63,071 nucleotides of DNA from an uncultured Bacteroides sp. (GCA_900766005.1 CAAFTU010000091.1:1-63071), one strand, 5' to 3'. Counted from the stretch's first letter, positions 44,602-54,360 are shown. Numbers and translations are program-made. Notes: generated from the sequence alone by a model not told the origin.

Positions 44602-45873
44602 TTACTCTACTCTACGTTTGAAGAACCAACGTTCATTGAACGTCAGACCGATGCTGACCCGAAAAATATTTTCGTCAACAAAAACCGCTTCCTTACCTGA
44701 AACATGGACAAACTGGCCACTGATACTCAAGATGGAGCGAGAGCGGGGAACCGGCAAACCAAAGCCGGCAGTGATGCCATATTCTGTAGCCGCTTTCTTT
44801 CCGTCAATTTTATAATAAGGCGTCGTATAATAAGCACCCAAGCGATATTTCACACGAGCCAGATAAGAGCGTCCCAGCAGATTCGGAATATATTCAGCTC
44901 CCACAGACACCTTATGCCGATCGGTATAAGTATACGTTTCATTGAAAGCCTCACCCGCTTTAGCCGGTGCATTCTTCATGCCGAAGTCGGCTTTCGACCA
45001 TTGCTGCAAGCTATAGTCAGCCCCCACCGTCAGCCGTTTGTCAAAGTTGTAGGTCAACCCCACACCAAACATATTCGGAAGACTCAAGGTAGCATCCAAG
45101 TTCTCAGTAGTAGAACCGCTAGCCTGCGTAGTGAGCGTATAGTCATTATTCAGTTTGTGCTTGGGAGAATAAACCGCACCCAGCGTCACCGAATGTTTTT
45201 TCCCCAGATTCTGTGTATATTGCAAACCGAAATCAAGTTTGTAATCAGACACCGAAGCTTCCGTCTGTTCAATATAAGAAGCCGCTGCACTGTTGTTAGG
45301 ATAAAGCACAGTCAACGAGCGAGTCAAATCTCCCCAGAAGTAAGAAGCATTCACACCCAAAGAAAGATTCTTCAACACCTTGACACCCAATCCCACATAC
45401 AACTGATGCAGACCGCCATCGCCCGTGAAACTCCGGGTGGTGGTTAAGTCGCTTTCCGTCTTTGTATCCGAAATATTGTATCCCACGCTAGAGAACGGCA
45501 GCAAACCGACACTCATACCGATGCGAGGATGCAGGCGAAACTGCATAGCCAGATAATCGAAACTGGAGTTCTTGGCATTGATTTTCTCCCCGTTGCTATT
45601 CACGTTCATATTCTGCAGACTCACGCCTCCTTCAAAAAGGAAAGTCAGCGAATCGATAGCCGTATACGAAGCCGGGTTCAGCGGATTGATCTGCGACCCG
45701 TTGCGGAGTCCGAATGCAATTCCACCCATAGCCTTACTGTTACCAAAGCTCTGGTCGGACAAGTCGCCATAGCCATATCGTGTATAAGGAGAGTTTGTAT
45801 TATTTTGAGCCAACGCCATTCCTGTAACCATCACAAGTAAAAGCGCGCATACCGCCTGTTTAAATCCTACCAT
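44602..45873 (-). CDS. Outer-membrane barrel protein (FadL/porin-like)
   Basis: A 423-residue protein with a signal peptide (MVGFKQAVCALLLVMVTGMALAQ). The rest is made of alternating amphipathic strands (GMSVGLLPFSSVGYNIS, LSLGVNASYFWGDLTRS, HSVTLGAVYSPKHKLNNDYTL, LTVGADYSLQQWSKADFG), as in 14-stranded barrels of the OmpP1/FadL type. Substrate cannot be read from the sequence. Its start overlaps the coaX stop by 14 nt, so the two are translated together. Confidence 0.87.
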   Translation of the reverse strand: MVGFKQAVCALLLVMVTGMALAQNNTNSPYTRYGYGDLSDQSFGNSKAMGGIAFGLRNGSQINPLNPASYTAIDSLTFLFEGGVSLQNMNVNSNGEKINAKNSSFDYLAMQFRLHPRIGMSVGLLPFSSVGYNISDTKTESDLTTTRSFTGDGGLHQLYVGLGVKVLKNLSLGVNASYFWGDLTRSLTVLYPNNSAAASYIEQTEASVSDYKLDFGLQYTQNLGKKHSVTLGAVYSPKHKLNNDYTLTTQASGSTTENLDATLSLPNMFGVGLTYNFDKRLTVGADYSLQQWSKADFGMKNAPAKAGEAFNETYTYTDRHKVSVGAEYIPNLLGRSYLARVKYRLGAYYTTPYYKIDGKKAATEYGITAGFGLPVPRSRSILSISGQFVHVSGKEAVFVDENIFRVSIGLTFNERWFFKRRVE

Positions 45874-46594
45874 TATTATAGTTTAAAATTCTATTTAATC
45901 CTTTCAACACTAAAAATCTATCTGCAAAGATGATATTTTTTACGCTGCTATCAAAAGAAAAATCATCTCCTCCCGTTAAAAAAACCAAAAGTTCAGGATA
46001 TTTATGTTTCATGGCCTGAATATAGCCTGAAATTTCATACTCCATTCCTTTCAGCACGCCTGCACGGATAGCTGTTTCCGTATCTTTTCCCAGCGGAATT
46101 GTTCTACCTTCAGCAGTCACTAAAGGCAATCGTGCCGTAAACTGATGAAGCGATTTAAAGCGCATCTGCATCCCCGGTGAGATATTACCTCCATGATACT
46201 GTCCTTTCGAATCGATGAATTCATACGTGATGCAAGTGCCGGCATCTATCACCAGGATATCCCGGTGAGGAAACCGTTCGTTGGCACCCACCACAGCAGC
46301 CATGCGGTCGTAACCCAAGGTTTGCGGGGTTTCATACAGATTCACCACCGGCAGGGCTGTCTGTTCGTTCAGCCAGAGCAACGGGCAAGGCAAAGCTGCC
46401 AAATCCGCCAACACCTGCTCATTCAAATCAATAACAGTGGCCACAATTCCCTGTTTAATCGAATATTCACGACAAAGAGCAGTTAAGCAATCCAATGACT
46501 GATTAGAAGAAGTCAGCACTTTCACCATCTCCCCCTTCGGGCTGAAGAGGGCTATCTTAGCCATTGTATTTCCTATATCAATAATTAAATTCAA
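45860..46594 (-). CDS. coaX: Type III pantothenate kinase
   Basis: First step of coenzyme A synthesis: phosphorylation of pantothenate by ATP, in the CoaX type that is not inhibited by CoA. The 244-residue protein has the nucleotide-binding DIGNTMAKIALF at residues 6-17, PQTLGYDRMAAVVGAN, and IDAGTCITYEFID with GGNISPGMQMRFKSLH. The start codon is TTG at 46594; no ATG lies in frame between it and the promoter, and the residues that follow (NLIIDIGNT) match the family start. It begins the six-gene run ending at the PpiD-like gene. Confidence 0.95.
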   Translation of the reverse strand: MNLIIDIGNTMAKIALFSPKGEMVKVLTSSNQSLDCLTALCREYSIKQGIVATVIDLNEQVLADLAALPCPLLWLNEQTALPVVNLYETPQTLGYDRMAAVVGANERFPHRDILVIDAGTCITYEFIDSKGQYHGGNISPGMQMRFKSLHQFTARLPLVTAEGRTIPLGKDTETAIRAGVLKGMEYEISGYIQAMKHKYPELLVFLTGGDDFSFDSSVKNIIFADRFLVLKGLNRILNYNNGRI

Positions 46595-46619
46595 AACGTG
46601 CTTCTATTTTTAACGGGCG

Positions 46620-46627
46620 CAAAGGTA
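46620..46627 (-). promoter_or_regulatory. Candidate -7 element for the coaX operon
   Basis: CAAAGGTA on the + strand is TACCTTTG on the - strand, a full fit to TAnnTTTG. A start near 46612 leaves an 18-nt leader before the TTG codon, which supports that start. Confidence 0.6.
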
Positions 46628-46806
46628 AAGTAAAAAAAAGAAAATGCAGCAATATATAAAGAAATATTTCCCACAATTCATTTGAGAAATACACCACACT
46701 GATGATACTCAAAGCCTTCGGCCGTCATTCATTCCCCTTCAAAATCGAAGTGTCCGGTTCTGCCCGTAAAGGGAAAAATATTTTTCTTTAAGCTGAAATA
46801 TTTTTG

Positions 46807-46814
46807 TATCTTCG
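46807..46814 (+). promoter_or_regulatory. Candidate -7 element for the DUF4105 gene
   Basis: TATCTTCG, one base off TAnnTTTG, 22 nt before the start codon at 46836. A start near 46821 gives a leader of about 15 nt. Confidence 0.4.
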
Positions 46815-46835
46815 TCGCGATTTTAAAACAAGCTC

Positions 46836-48020
46836 ATGAAACGATTTTTCACCTCTCTTATCCTCTCGCTGTTGCTGCTTCCTGTCCTACCGGCAAAAGC
46901 GACAGAAAACGACTCCATCCGCCTCAGCCTGCTCACCTGCAGCCCAGGCGAAGAGATCTATTCCCTGTTTGGACACACGGCCCTCCGATACCAGTATCCG
47001 GCCCAAGGAATTGATGTAGTATTCAACTACGGCCTGTTCAGTTTCAACACGCCCCATTTTATTCTGCGCTTTGCATTGGGAGAAACAGACTATCAATTAG
47101 GAGTGACAGACTACAGCCGGTTTGCCAGGGAGTACGCTTTCAGCGGCCGCAACGTGTGGCAACAGACACTAAACCTGGATGATGCTGAAAAAACGAAACT
47201 TATCCAGCTTTTACAAGAGAATTACCGGCCTGAAAACCGGGTGTACCGTTATAACTTCTTTTACGACAACTGCTCCACCCGGCCCCGAGACAAAATAGAA
47301 GAAAGCCTTTCAGGAAAAATCAGCTATCCGGCCGAGCCTCAAGACGGCTCACGCACCTACCGTGACATCATTCACCAGTATTGCCAAGGTCACCCCTGGT
47401 CTCGCTTCGGCATCGACCTGTGCATCGGCAGTGAAGCCGACCGCCCCATCACCCAACGGCAAATGATGTTTGCTCCATTCTATCTGAAAGATGCTTTTGA
47501 ACAGGCCTGTATACAGACAGATTCGGTGACACGCCCACTGGTGAGCGACAGCAGGGAAATTATAGAAACACATGCCGACCCCAGAAAGGAAAGTTGGACT
47601 CCCACTCCATGGCAATGCACCTTGTTTTTGTTTATCCTAACAGCGGGAGCCACCCTTTACAGTATCCGTCGCCGAACCAGCCTATGGGGAATCGACCTCC
47701 TGCTTTTCGGCACTGCAGGCATTGCGGGCTGCATACTGGCTTTCCTGGCTCTGTTTTCCGAACACCCGGCAGTAAGCACCAACTATCAGCTGTTCGTACT
47801 TCACCCCGGACATCTTCTTTTCCTTCCGTACATTATATATTGTGAACGAAAAAGGAAGAAATGCGCCTATTTATCCCTAAATTTAGCCGTTTTAACACTT
47901 TTTATAGTGCTTTTCCCGCTGATTCCGCAAAGAATTGACTTTGCTGTTGTACCTTTGGCACTCTGTTTGTTGATACGTTCGGCAAACAATCTAATTGTTA
48001 CATCTAAAAAGAAAGAATGA
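46836..48020 (+). CDS. DUF4105 (Lnb N-terminal domain) membrane protein
   Basis: A 394-residue protein with a signal peptide (residues 1-22, ending AKAT). The periplasmic DUF4105 domain has SPGEEIYSLFGHTALRY, VFNYGLFSFNTPHFILRFALGETDYQL, and RYNFFYDNCSTRPRDKIEESL, with a conserved Cys that could be the active residue of an NlpC/P60-like fold. Four or five C-terminal helices follow (about residues 255-390). Related domains include bacterial lyso-ornithine / lysophospholipid-type acylation proteins, but the reaction here is open. Its stop overlaps the next start (ATGA, 48017-48020), so the two products may act together. Confidence 0.85.
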   Translation: MKRFFTSLILSLLLLPVLPAKATENDSIRLSLLTCSPGEEIYSLFGHTALRYQYPAQGIDVVFNYGLFSFNTPHFILRFALGETDYQLGVTDYSRFAREYAFSGRNVWQQTLNLDDAEKTKLIQLLQENYRPENRVYRYNFFYDNCSTRPRDKIEESLSGKISYPAEPQDGSRTYRDIIHQYCQGHPWSRFGIDLCIGSEADRPITQRQMMFAPFYLKDAFEQACIQTDSVTRPLVSDSREIIETHADPRKESWTPTPWQCTLFLFILTAGATLYSIRRRTSLWGIDLLLFGTAGIAGCILAFLALFSEHPAVSTNYQLFVLHPGHLLFLPYIIYCERKRKKCAYLSLNLAVLTLFIVLFPLIPQRIDFAVVPLALCLLIRSANNLIVTSKKKE

Positions 48021-49591
48021 AAGGACTACTCACTTCACTCATTACCGTACTCACCATCACAGGACTGCAAGCCCAGTCCCTGCCCGCTACGCCCAAACTG
48101 GTAGTAGGTCTCACTATCGACCAGTTGCGTACGGATTATTTGGAAGCTTTTTCATCGCTTTATGGAGAAAAAGGCTTCAAGCGGCTATGGAAAGAAGGTA
48201 GAGTGTTCTATAATGCAGAATATTCGTTTACAGGCGTAGACCGTTCATCGGCCATTGCCGCCATCTACACGGGAACAACTCCCTCCGTGAACGGCATTAT
48301 CTCCAACCGCTGGATGGATGCTTCTACCCTGCGTACGGTCACCAGCACACACGATGCCGGCTTTATGGGCTATTACACAGACCAGATGGCCTCGCCGTCC
48401 AAACTGCTGACGTCTACGATATCTGATGAACTGAAGATTGCCACACAAGGCAAAGGCATCGTATATTCCATCGCTCCGCAGTGTGATGCTGCCATTTTTG
48501 CAGCCGGACATACAGCCAACGGTGCTTTTTGGCTGAACCCAGCTACCGGCAAATGGTGCGGCAGTACCTATTACGGTGAATTCCCCTGGTGGGTCAGTCA
48601 GTACAACGACCGTCAAGCCATTGACACCCGAATTTCGGGCATGGTATGGGAGCCGATGTATCCGCGGGGCATGTACACCTTTCTGCCAGATTGGCGGGAT
48701 ATCAACTTCAAATATAAATTTGATGATGAACGGGACAATAAATATCGCAGATTCTTAACGAGTCCTTTCATCAATGATGAGGTGAACGCGCTTGCCGGAG
48801 AAGCACTCAGCAAAAGCTCCATCGGACTGGATGAGATCACCGACCTGTTATCGCTGACTTATTATGCCGGAAACTATGCACACAAACCTATTCAGGAATG
48901 TGGTTTGGAAATGCAAGATACGTATGTACGGCTCGACCGCAGCATAGGCAACTTGCTGGAGATGCTCGACCGCAAAATCGGCCTGGAAAACGTACTCGTG
49001 TTTATCACATCCACGGGATATACAGGCCAGGAATCTACAGATTCAGGACTGTATCGGATTCCCAACGGTGAGTTCTACCTCAACCGCTGTGCTGCCTTGT
49101 TGAACATGTACCTCATGGCCACATACGGCGAAGGAAAGTATGTGGAAACCCATTATAACCAACAGATTTATTTGAACCACAAACTGCTTGAAAAGAAAGG
49201 GCTCAACCTGTCGGAAGTGCAGGAAAAAGCCGCAGAGTTTCTCATGCAGTTCAGCGGAGTAAACGAAGCCTACTCGGCTAAACGCCTCCTGCTGGGTTCA
49301 TGGACACCGGAATTGTATAAAATCCGCAACGGCTACCACCGGAAACGCTCGGGCGACTTGGTGATCGACGTGCTTCCTGGCTGGACCATTGTAGACGAAA
49401 GCACAAAAGAAAGCAAAGTAGTGCGCCATTCGTTTATACCGTCTCCCTTAATTTTCATCGGCCATTCGGTGAAACCGGAACTCATACAAACACCGGTCAA
49501 GATTGAACACATTGCGCCCACGCTGGCTCATTTCATGCGCATCCGGGCTCCTAATGCCTGCTCTGTAGCCCCCCTCACCGGTTTACGATAA
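48017..49591 (+). CDS. Alkaline-phosphatase-superfamily protein, catalytic residues apparently lost
   Basis: A 524-residue exported protein (signal MKGLLTSLITVLTITGLQAQS) with the PafA-like layout: PKLVVGLTIDQLRTDYLEAF with the first metal Asp, then AAIYTGTTPSVNGIISNRW. Where active relatives have a Thr nucleophile followed by a TxPxH-type stretch, this protein reads YSFTGVDRSSAIA, and where they have an Asp-His metal pair it reads VFITSTGYTGQES. The late HIAPTLAHFM stretch is kept. It may be a binding protein or work by another route. Translation is coupled to the DUF4105 gene by a 4-nt overlap. Confidence 0.82.
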   Translation: MKGLLTSLITVLTITGLQAQSLPATPKLVVGLTIDQLRTDYLEAFSSLYGEKGFKRLWKEGRVFYNAEYSFTGVDRSSAIAAIYTGTTPSVNGIISNRWMDASTLRTVTSTHDAGFMGYYTDQMASPSKLLTSTISDELKIATQGKGIVYSIAPQCDAAIFAAGHTANGAFWLNPATGKWCGSTYYGEFPWWVSQYNDRQAIDTRISGMVWEPMYPRGMYTFLPDWRDINFKYKFDDERDNKYRRFLTSPFINDEVNALAGEALSKSSIGLDEITDLLSLTYYAGNYAHKPIQECGLEMQDTYVRLDRSIGNLLEMLDRKIGLENVLVFITSTGYTGQESTDSGLYRIPNGEFYLNRCAALLNMYLMATYGEGKYVETHYNQQIYLNHKLLEKKGLNLSEVQEKAAEFLMQFSGVNEAYSAKRLLLGSWTPELYKIRNGYHRKRSGDLVIDVLPGWTIVDESTKESKVVRHSFIPSPLIFIGHSVKPELIQTPVKIEHIAPTLAHFMRIRAPNACSVAPLTGLR

Positions 49592-49644
49592 AAGTTTACC
49601 CGCAAAAACAAGAAGCAAAGTATTCGTAAATCAGCATTTTAATG

Positions 49645-49652
49645 TAACTTTG
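49645..49652 (+). promoter_or_regulatory. Candidate -7 element for secA
   Basis: TAACTTTG fits TAnnTTTG. A start near 49659 gives a leader of about 155 nt before the secA start at 49814. A long secA leader is of interest since secA is controlled by its leader in E. coli, but no secM-like gene is seen here. Confidence 0.55.
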
Positions 49653-49813
49653 CAAAAATTACTCACCGAAGGAAAGTGTAAACAACACAGATACGGACAG
49701 ATAGAGCAAGAGAAATCATGGCTGATCAAAGCCCGCACTCAACCAAATGCCCGTTATCCATCCGCCAACGGTGAAAGAAAAAACAAGAAAAATAATAAAT
49801 AATAGAATACAAC

Positions 49814-52800
49814 ATGGGATTTAATGAATTTTTAAGCTCGATTTTCGGAAACAAATCCACACGAGACATGAAAGAAATCAAGCCCTGGGTGGAAAAGGTG
49901 AAAGCCGCATACCCGGAGATTGAGAAACTGGATAATGACGCACTCCGTGCAAAAACGGAAGAATTAAAGAAATACATCCGCGAATCGGCCAAAACTGAAT
50001 GTGCCAAGGTAGAGGAACTCAAAGCCAGCATTGAAAGCTTGGAACTGGAAGACCGCGAAGAAGTCTTTGCACAAATTGACAAGATAGAAAAAGAAATTCT
50101 AGAGAAATACGAAAAAGCACTGGATGACGTATTGCCGGCTGCTTTCGCTATCGTGAAAGCTACAGCTAAACGTTTTTCTGAAAATGCAGAAATTGTGGTT
50201 ACAGCCAACGACTTCGACCGCCAGCTGGCCGCTACAAAGGATTTTGTCCGCATCGAAGGCGACAAGGCAATCTACCAAAACCACTGGACTGCCGGAGGAA
50301 ACGACATGGTGTGGAACATGGTTCACTATGACGTACAGTTGTTTGGTGGTGTGGTTCTTCACAAAGGAAAAATTGCCGAAATGGCCACAGGTGAAGGTAA
50401 GACACTGGTTGCTACCTTACCGGTATTCCTGAATGCACTGACCGGCAACGGTGTACACGTGGTGACAGTGAACGACTATCTGGCCAAACGTGACTCCGAA
50501 TGGATGGGACCTCTGTATATGTTCCACGGCTTGAGTGTAGACTGCATCGACAAGCATCAGCCCAACTCGGATGCCCGCCGTCAGGCATACATGGCCGACA
50601 TTACTTTTGGTACGAACAATGAATTCGGCTTCGACTACCTGCGTGACAACATGGCTATCAGCCCGAAAGATTTGGTGCAGCGCAGACACAACTACGCCAT
50701 CGTCGATGAGGTGGACTCTGTATTGATTGACGACGCACGTACTCCGCTGATTATCTCAGGTCCGGTGCCCAAGGGAGACGACCAGCTCTTCGAACAACTC
50801 CGCCCGCTGGTAGAACGACTGGTAGAAGCACAAAAGGTATTGGCTACCAAATATCTGTCGGAAGCTAAGCGACTGATTGCTTCGGAAGACAAGAACGAAG
50901 TGGAAGAAGGCTTCCTGGCTCTGTACCGCAGCCACAAGGCGCTTCCCAAAAACAAGGCATTGATTAAGTTCCTCAGCGAACAGGGTATCAAAGCCGGTAT
51001 GCTGAAGACGGAAGAAATTTACATGGAGCAGAACAACAAGCGTATGCATGAGGTAACTGATCCGTTGTATTTCGTTATCGATGAAAAGCTGAACAGTGTT
51101 GACTTGACTGACAAGGGTGTTGATTTGATTACCGGCAACTCGTCTGATCCTACGCTGTTCGTTCTTCCGGATATCGCCGGCCAGCTTTCTGAACTGGAAA
51201 ACATTCCGAACCTGAGCGATGAGGAAAAGCTGCAGAAGAAAGACGAACTGCTGACCAACTATGCCGTGAAGTCTGAACGTGTACACACCATCAATCAGCT
51301 GCTGAAAGCCTACACCATGTTCGAAAAAGATGATGAATACGTTGTCATCGACGGACAAGTGAAGATTGTGGACGAACAGACAGGACGTATCATGGAAGGC
51401 CGCCGCTATTCTGACGGCTTGCACCAAGCCATTGAAGCAAAAGAACGGGTGAAAGTGGAAGCTGCAACCCAGACATTTGCTACCATTACTCTGCAGAACT
51501 ACTTCCGTATGTACCACAAATTGTCGGGTATGACCGGTACAGCCGAAACGGAAGCAGGCGAACTTTGGGATATCTACAAGCTGGATGTTGTTGTCATCCC
51601 GACCAACCGTCCGATTGCACGTAAAGATATGAACGACCGCGTTTACAAGACGAAACGCGAAAAATATAAAGCAGTCATCGAAGAGATTGAAAAACTGGTG
51701 GCAGCCGGACGCCCGGTACTGGTAGGTACTACTTCGGTAGAAATCTCTGAAATGCTGAGCAAGATGCTTACCATGCGTCACATCGAACACAACGTGTTGA
51801 ATGCGAAGTTGCACCAGAAAGAAGCCGACATTGTGGCAAAAGCCGGTTTGAGCGGAACAGTGACCATCGCTACCAACATGGCAGGTCGTGGTACCGACAT
51901 CAAGCTGAGCCCGGAAGTGAAAGCAGCAGGCGGTTTGGCCATTATCGGTACCGAACGTCATGAATCGCGCCGTGTAGACCGCCAGTTGCGTGGTCGTGCC
52001 GGACGTCAGGGAGACCCGGGTTCTTCAGTGTTCTTTGTGTCACTGGAAGATGACCTGATGCGCCTCTTCTCTTCCGACCGTATTGCCAGCGTAATGGACA
52101 AACTCGGTTTCCAGGAAGGTGAGATGATTGAACACAAGATGATTTCCAGCTCCATCGAACGGGCACAGAAGAAAGTGGAAGAAAACAACTTCGGTATCCG
52201 TAAACGTCTGTTGGAATATGATGACGTGATGAACAAGCAGCGTACGGTAGTTTACACCAAGCGCCGCCATGCATTGATGGGCGAACGCATCGGTATGGAT
52301 ATTGTAAACATGATCTGGGACCGCTGCGCCAATGCCGTAGAAAGCAATGACTACGAAGGATGCAAGATGGAAGTACTACAAACCTTGGCCATGGAAGTTC
52401 CGTTCACAGAAGAAGAATTCCGCAACGAGAAGAAAGACAAGCTGGCTGAAAAAACATTCAGCACCGCAATGGAAAACTTCAAGCGTAAAACTGAACGTCT
52501 GGCTCAGATTGCCAACCCGGTCATCAAGCAAGTATACGAAATGCAAGGACATATGTATGAAAACATTCTGATTCCTATCACAGACGGAAAACGCATGTAT
52601 AACATTTCCTGCAACTTGAAGGCGGCCTACGAATCAGAATCGAAAGAAGTAGTAAAGGCATTCGAAAAAGCCATTCTGCTGCATGTCATCGACGAAGCAT
52701 GGAAAGAAAACCTGCGCGAGCTGGATGAACTGAAGCACTCTGTGCAGAATGCAAGCTACGAACAGAAAGACCCGCTGTTGATTTACAAGCTGGAATCGGT

Positions 52801-53134
52801 TACCCTCTTCGATGCCATGGTGAACAAGATCAACAACCAGACTGTTTCTATCTTGATGCGCGGACAGATTCCTGTGCAGCAAGCTCCCGATGAAGAAGAA
52901 ACTCGCCGGGTAGAAGTGCGCGAAGCTGCTCCGGAACAGCGACAGGACATGAGCAAATATCAAGAAAACAAACAAGATTTGCATGATCCCAACCAGCAGG
53001 CAGCAGCCAACCAAGATACTCGCGAACAGCACAGACGGGAACCGGTTCGTTCCGAAAAGATAGTAGGAAGAAACGATCCTTGCCCTTGCGGTAGTGGAAA
53101 GAAATATAAGAACTGTCACGGCAGAAACGCATAA
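49814..53134 (+). CDS. secA: Preprotein translocase ATPase SecA
   Basis: The motor that pushes unfolded proteins through SecYEG. The 1106-residue protein has Walker A ATGEGKT near residue 192, the DEAD-type box VDEVDSVLIDDARTPLIISG near 297, the preprotein cross-linking region between, motif VGTTSVEISE, ATNMAGRGTDIKL and the RQLRGRAGRQGDPGSS helicase motif. The last 25 residues hold the zinc-binding SEC-C motif NDPCPCGSGKKYKNCHG after a Gln/Arg/Glu-rich linker. It is about 200 residues longer than E. coli SecA, as usual in Bacteroidetes, with extra sequence near the N-terminus and at about 330-450. Single gene with a strong terminator. Confidence 0.98.
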   Translation: MGFNEFLSSIFGNKSTRDMKEIKPWVEKVKAAYPEIEKLDNDALRAKTEELKKYIRESAKTECAKVEELKASIESLELEDREEVFAQIDKIEKEILEKYEKALDDVLPAAFAIVKATAKRFSENAEIVVTANDFDRQLAATKDFVRIEGDKAIYQNHWTAGGNDMVWNMVHYDVQLFGGVVLHKGKIAEMATGEGKTLVATLPVFLNALTGNGVHVVTVNDYLAKRDSEWMGPLYMFHGLSVDCIDKHQPNSDARRQAYMADITFGTNNEFGFDYLRDNMAISPKDLVQRRHNYAIVDEVDSVLIDDARTPLIISGPVPKGDDQLFEQLRPLVERLVEAQKVLATKYLSEAKRLIASEDKNEVEEGFLALYRSHKALPKNKALIKFLSEQGIKAGMLKTEEIYMEQNNKRMHEVTDPLYFVIDEKLNSVDLTDKGVDLITGNSSDPTLFVLPDIAGQLSELENIPNLSDEEKLQKKDELLTNYAVKSERVHTINQLLKAYTMFEKDDEYVVIDGQVKIVDEQTGRIMEGRRYSDGLHQAIEAKERVKVEAATQTFATITLQNYFRMYHKLSGMTGTAETEAGELWDIYKLDVVVIPTNRPIARKDMNDRVYKTKREKYKAVIEEIEKLVAAGRPVLVGTTSVEISEMLSKMLTMRHIEHNVLNAKLHQKEADIVAKAGLSGTVTIATNMAGRGTDIKLSPEVKAAGGLAIIGTERHESRRVDRQLRGRAGRQGDPGSSVFFVSLEDDLMRLFSSDRIASVMDKLGFQEGEMIEHKMISSSIERAQKKVEENNFGIRKRLLEYDDVMNKQRTVVYTKRRHALMGERIGMDIVNMIWDRCANAVESNDYEGCKMEVLQTLAMEVPFTEEEFRNEKKDKLAEKTFSTAMENFKRKTERLAQIANPVIKQVYEMQGHMYENILIPITDGKRMYNISCNLKAAYESESKEVVKAFEKAILLHVIDEAWKENLRELDELKHSVQNASYEQKDPLLIYKLESVTLFDAMVNKINNQTVSILMRGQIPVQQAPDEEETRRVEVREAAPEQRQDMSKYQENKQDLHDPNQQAAANQDTREQHRREPVRSEKIVGRNDPCPCGSGKKYKNCHGRNA

Positions 53135-53155
53135 TACTGCCACTGATCATCCATT

Positions 53156-53189
53156 ACGGTAGTGAGTGGTTTTCTCCCCTCACTACCGT
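53156..53189 (+). terminator. Terminator of secA
   Basis: Perfect 11-nt arms ACGGTAGTGAG (53156-53166) and CTCACTACCGT (53179-53189), followed by TTTGTTTTT. It lies 22 nt past the stop codon. Confidence 0.95.
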
Positions 53190-53277
53190 TTTGTTTTTCT
53201 TGCCCCTTTCTTCATTGTCCGCCTATCTGTCAGCCGGCTTATCATTCATATTGATTACAGATAAAAAAGTAGAAACC

Positions 53278-54360
53278 ATGAAAATGAACTTTTTAACCTC
53301 AACTATTCTTTTGGCCGCCTTGAGCATGCACGGCCTGCAAGCAACAGCCTGCACAGGCATCACACTGAAAAGCAAAGACAGCACCACGGTAGTGGCCCGA
53401 ACCATCGAATGGGGAGGCACTAACCTGAACAGCCAATACGTGATTGTTCCGCGCAAACATGTAAGCCAGTCGATGACTCCTACGGGCACCGACGGCATGA
53501 TATTCAAGGCCAAATATGGATACGTGGGATTGGCCGTCGAAATGAAAGAATTTATAGCCGAAGGTATCAATGAAGCCGGACTGTCGGCCGGACTTTTTTA
53601 CTTCCCGCACTGCGGTCAGTATGAGAAATACAATCCTGACAGACGTACAAACAGCATTGCAGATTTACAGCTGGTTCCCTATCTCTTGGGCGAATGTGCC
53701 ACCCTGGAGGAAGTGAAACGGCAGGTGGAACGCGTGCACATCATCAACATCGATCCCCGAGCCTCTACTGTCCACTGGCGATTTACCGATGCTAGCGGGA
53801 AACAACTGGTGTTGGAAATCATCAACGGAAAGCCACAGTTTTATGAAAACAAACTCGGTGTGCTGACCAATTCGCCGGGATTTGAATGGCAGCTGACCAA
53901 TCTCAACAATTACGTCAACCTGTATCCGGGCACAGCCCCAGCCCAACAATTGAATGAGCTCTCCCTCCGCTCGTTTGGAGCCGGCAGCGGTTTTCTGGGC
54001 CTGCCCGGGGATGTCACCCCTCCTTCCCGGTTTGTCCGTGCCGCCTTTTACCAGGCCACAGCGCCGCAACAGGAAACAGCTTTGGGCACCGTGCTGCAAA
54101 GTTTTCAGATACTGAACAATTTTGATATCCCCATCGGAATCGAATTTCCCTTGGGCAAGGTTCCGGCTGACATTCCCAGTGCGACCCAGTGGACATCGGC
54201 CACTGACATGAAAAACCGAATCATCTATTTCAGGACGATGTACAACAGTACGCTACGGAGCATTGACCTGCGTACTATCGACTTTGAGAAAGTGACCTAT
54301 CAGGCAGCACTGATGGACACTGACAAGCAACCGAAGATTGAATCTGTCTGTATCCACTAA
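53278..54360 (+). CDS. Choloylglycine hydrolase family protein (bile salt hydrolase / penicillin V acylase)
   Basis: A 360-residue Ntn-type hydrolase of linear amides; gut members release glycine or taurine from bile salts. From the Met at 53278 a signal peptide runs to ATA and cleavage exposes Cys25 (CTGITLKS), the N-terminal nucleophile. Other family residues are R41 in VVARTIEW, the NSPGFEW stretch with Asn, and PPSRFVRAAFY with the conserved Arg. The position of the usual Asp is Glu44. EGINEAGLSAGLFYFPH fits periplasmic Bacteroides relatives. Bile salt versus penicillin V preference cannot be read from sequence. It follows the secA terminator and is followed by a DUF6340 lipoprotein. Confidence 0.92.
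   Translation: MKMNFLTSTILLAALSMHGLQATACTGITLKSKDSTTVVARTIEWGGTNLNSQYVIVPRKHVSQSMTPTGTDGMIFKAKYGYVGLAVEMKEFIAEGINEAGLSAGLFYFPHCGQYEKYNPDRRTNSIADLQLVPYLLGECATLEEVKRQVERVHIINIDPRASTVHWRFTDASGKQLVLEIINGKPQFYENKLGVLTNSPGFEWQLTNLNNYVNLYPGTAPAQQLNELSLRSFGAGSGFLGLPGDVTPPSRFVRAAFYQATAPQQETALGTVLQSFQILNNFDIPIGIEFPLGKVPADIPSATQWTSATDMKNRIIYFRTMYNSTLRSIDLRTIDFEKVTYQAALMDTDKQPKIESVCIH

Noticed and set aside
49592..49813. secM-like leader gene ahead of secA
   Set aside because: No conserved frame with a signal peptide and arrest-like end is present in the 220-nt leader.
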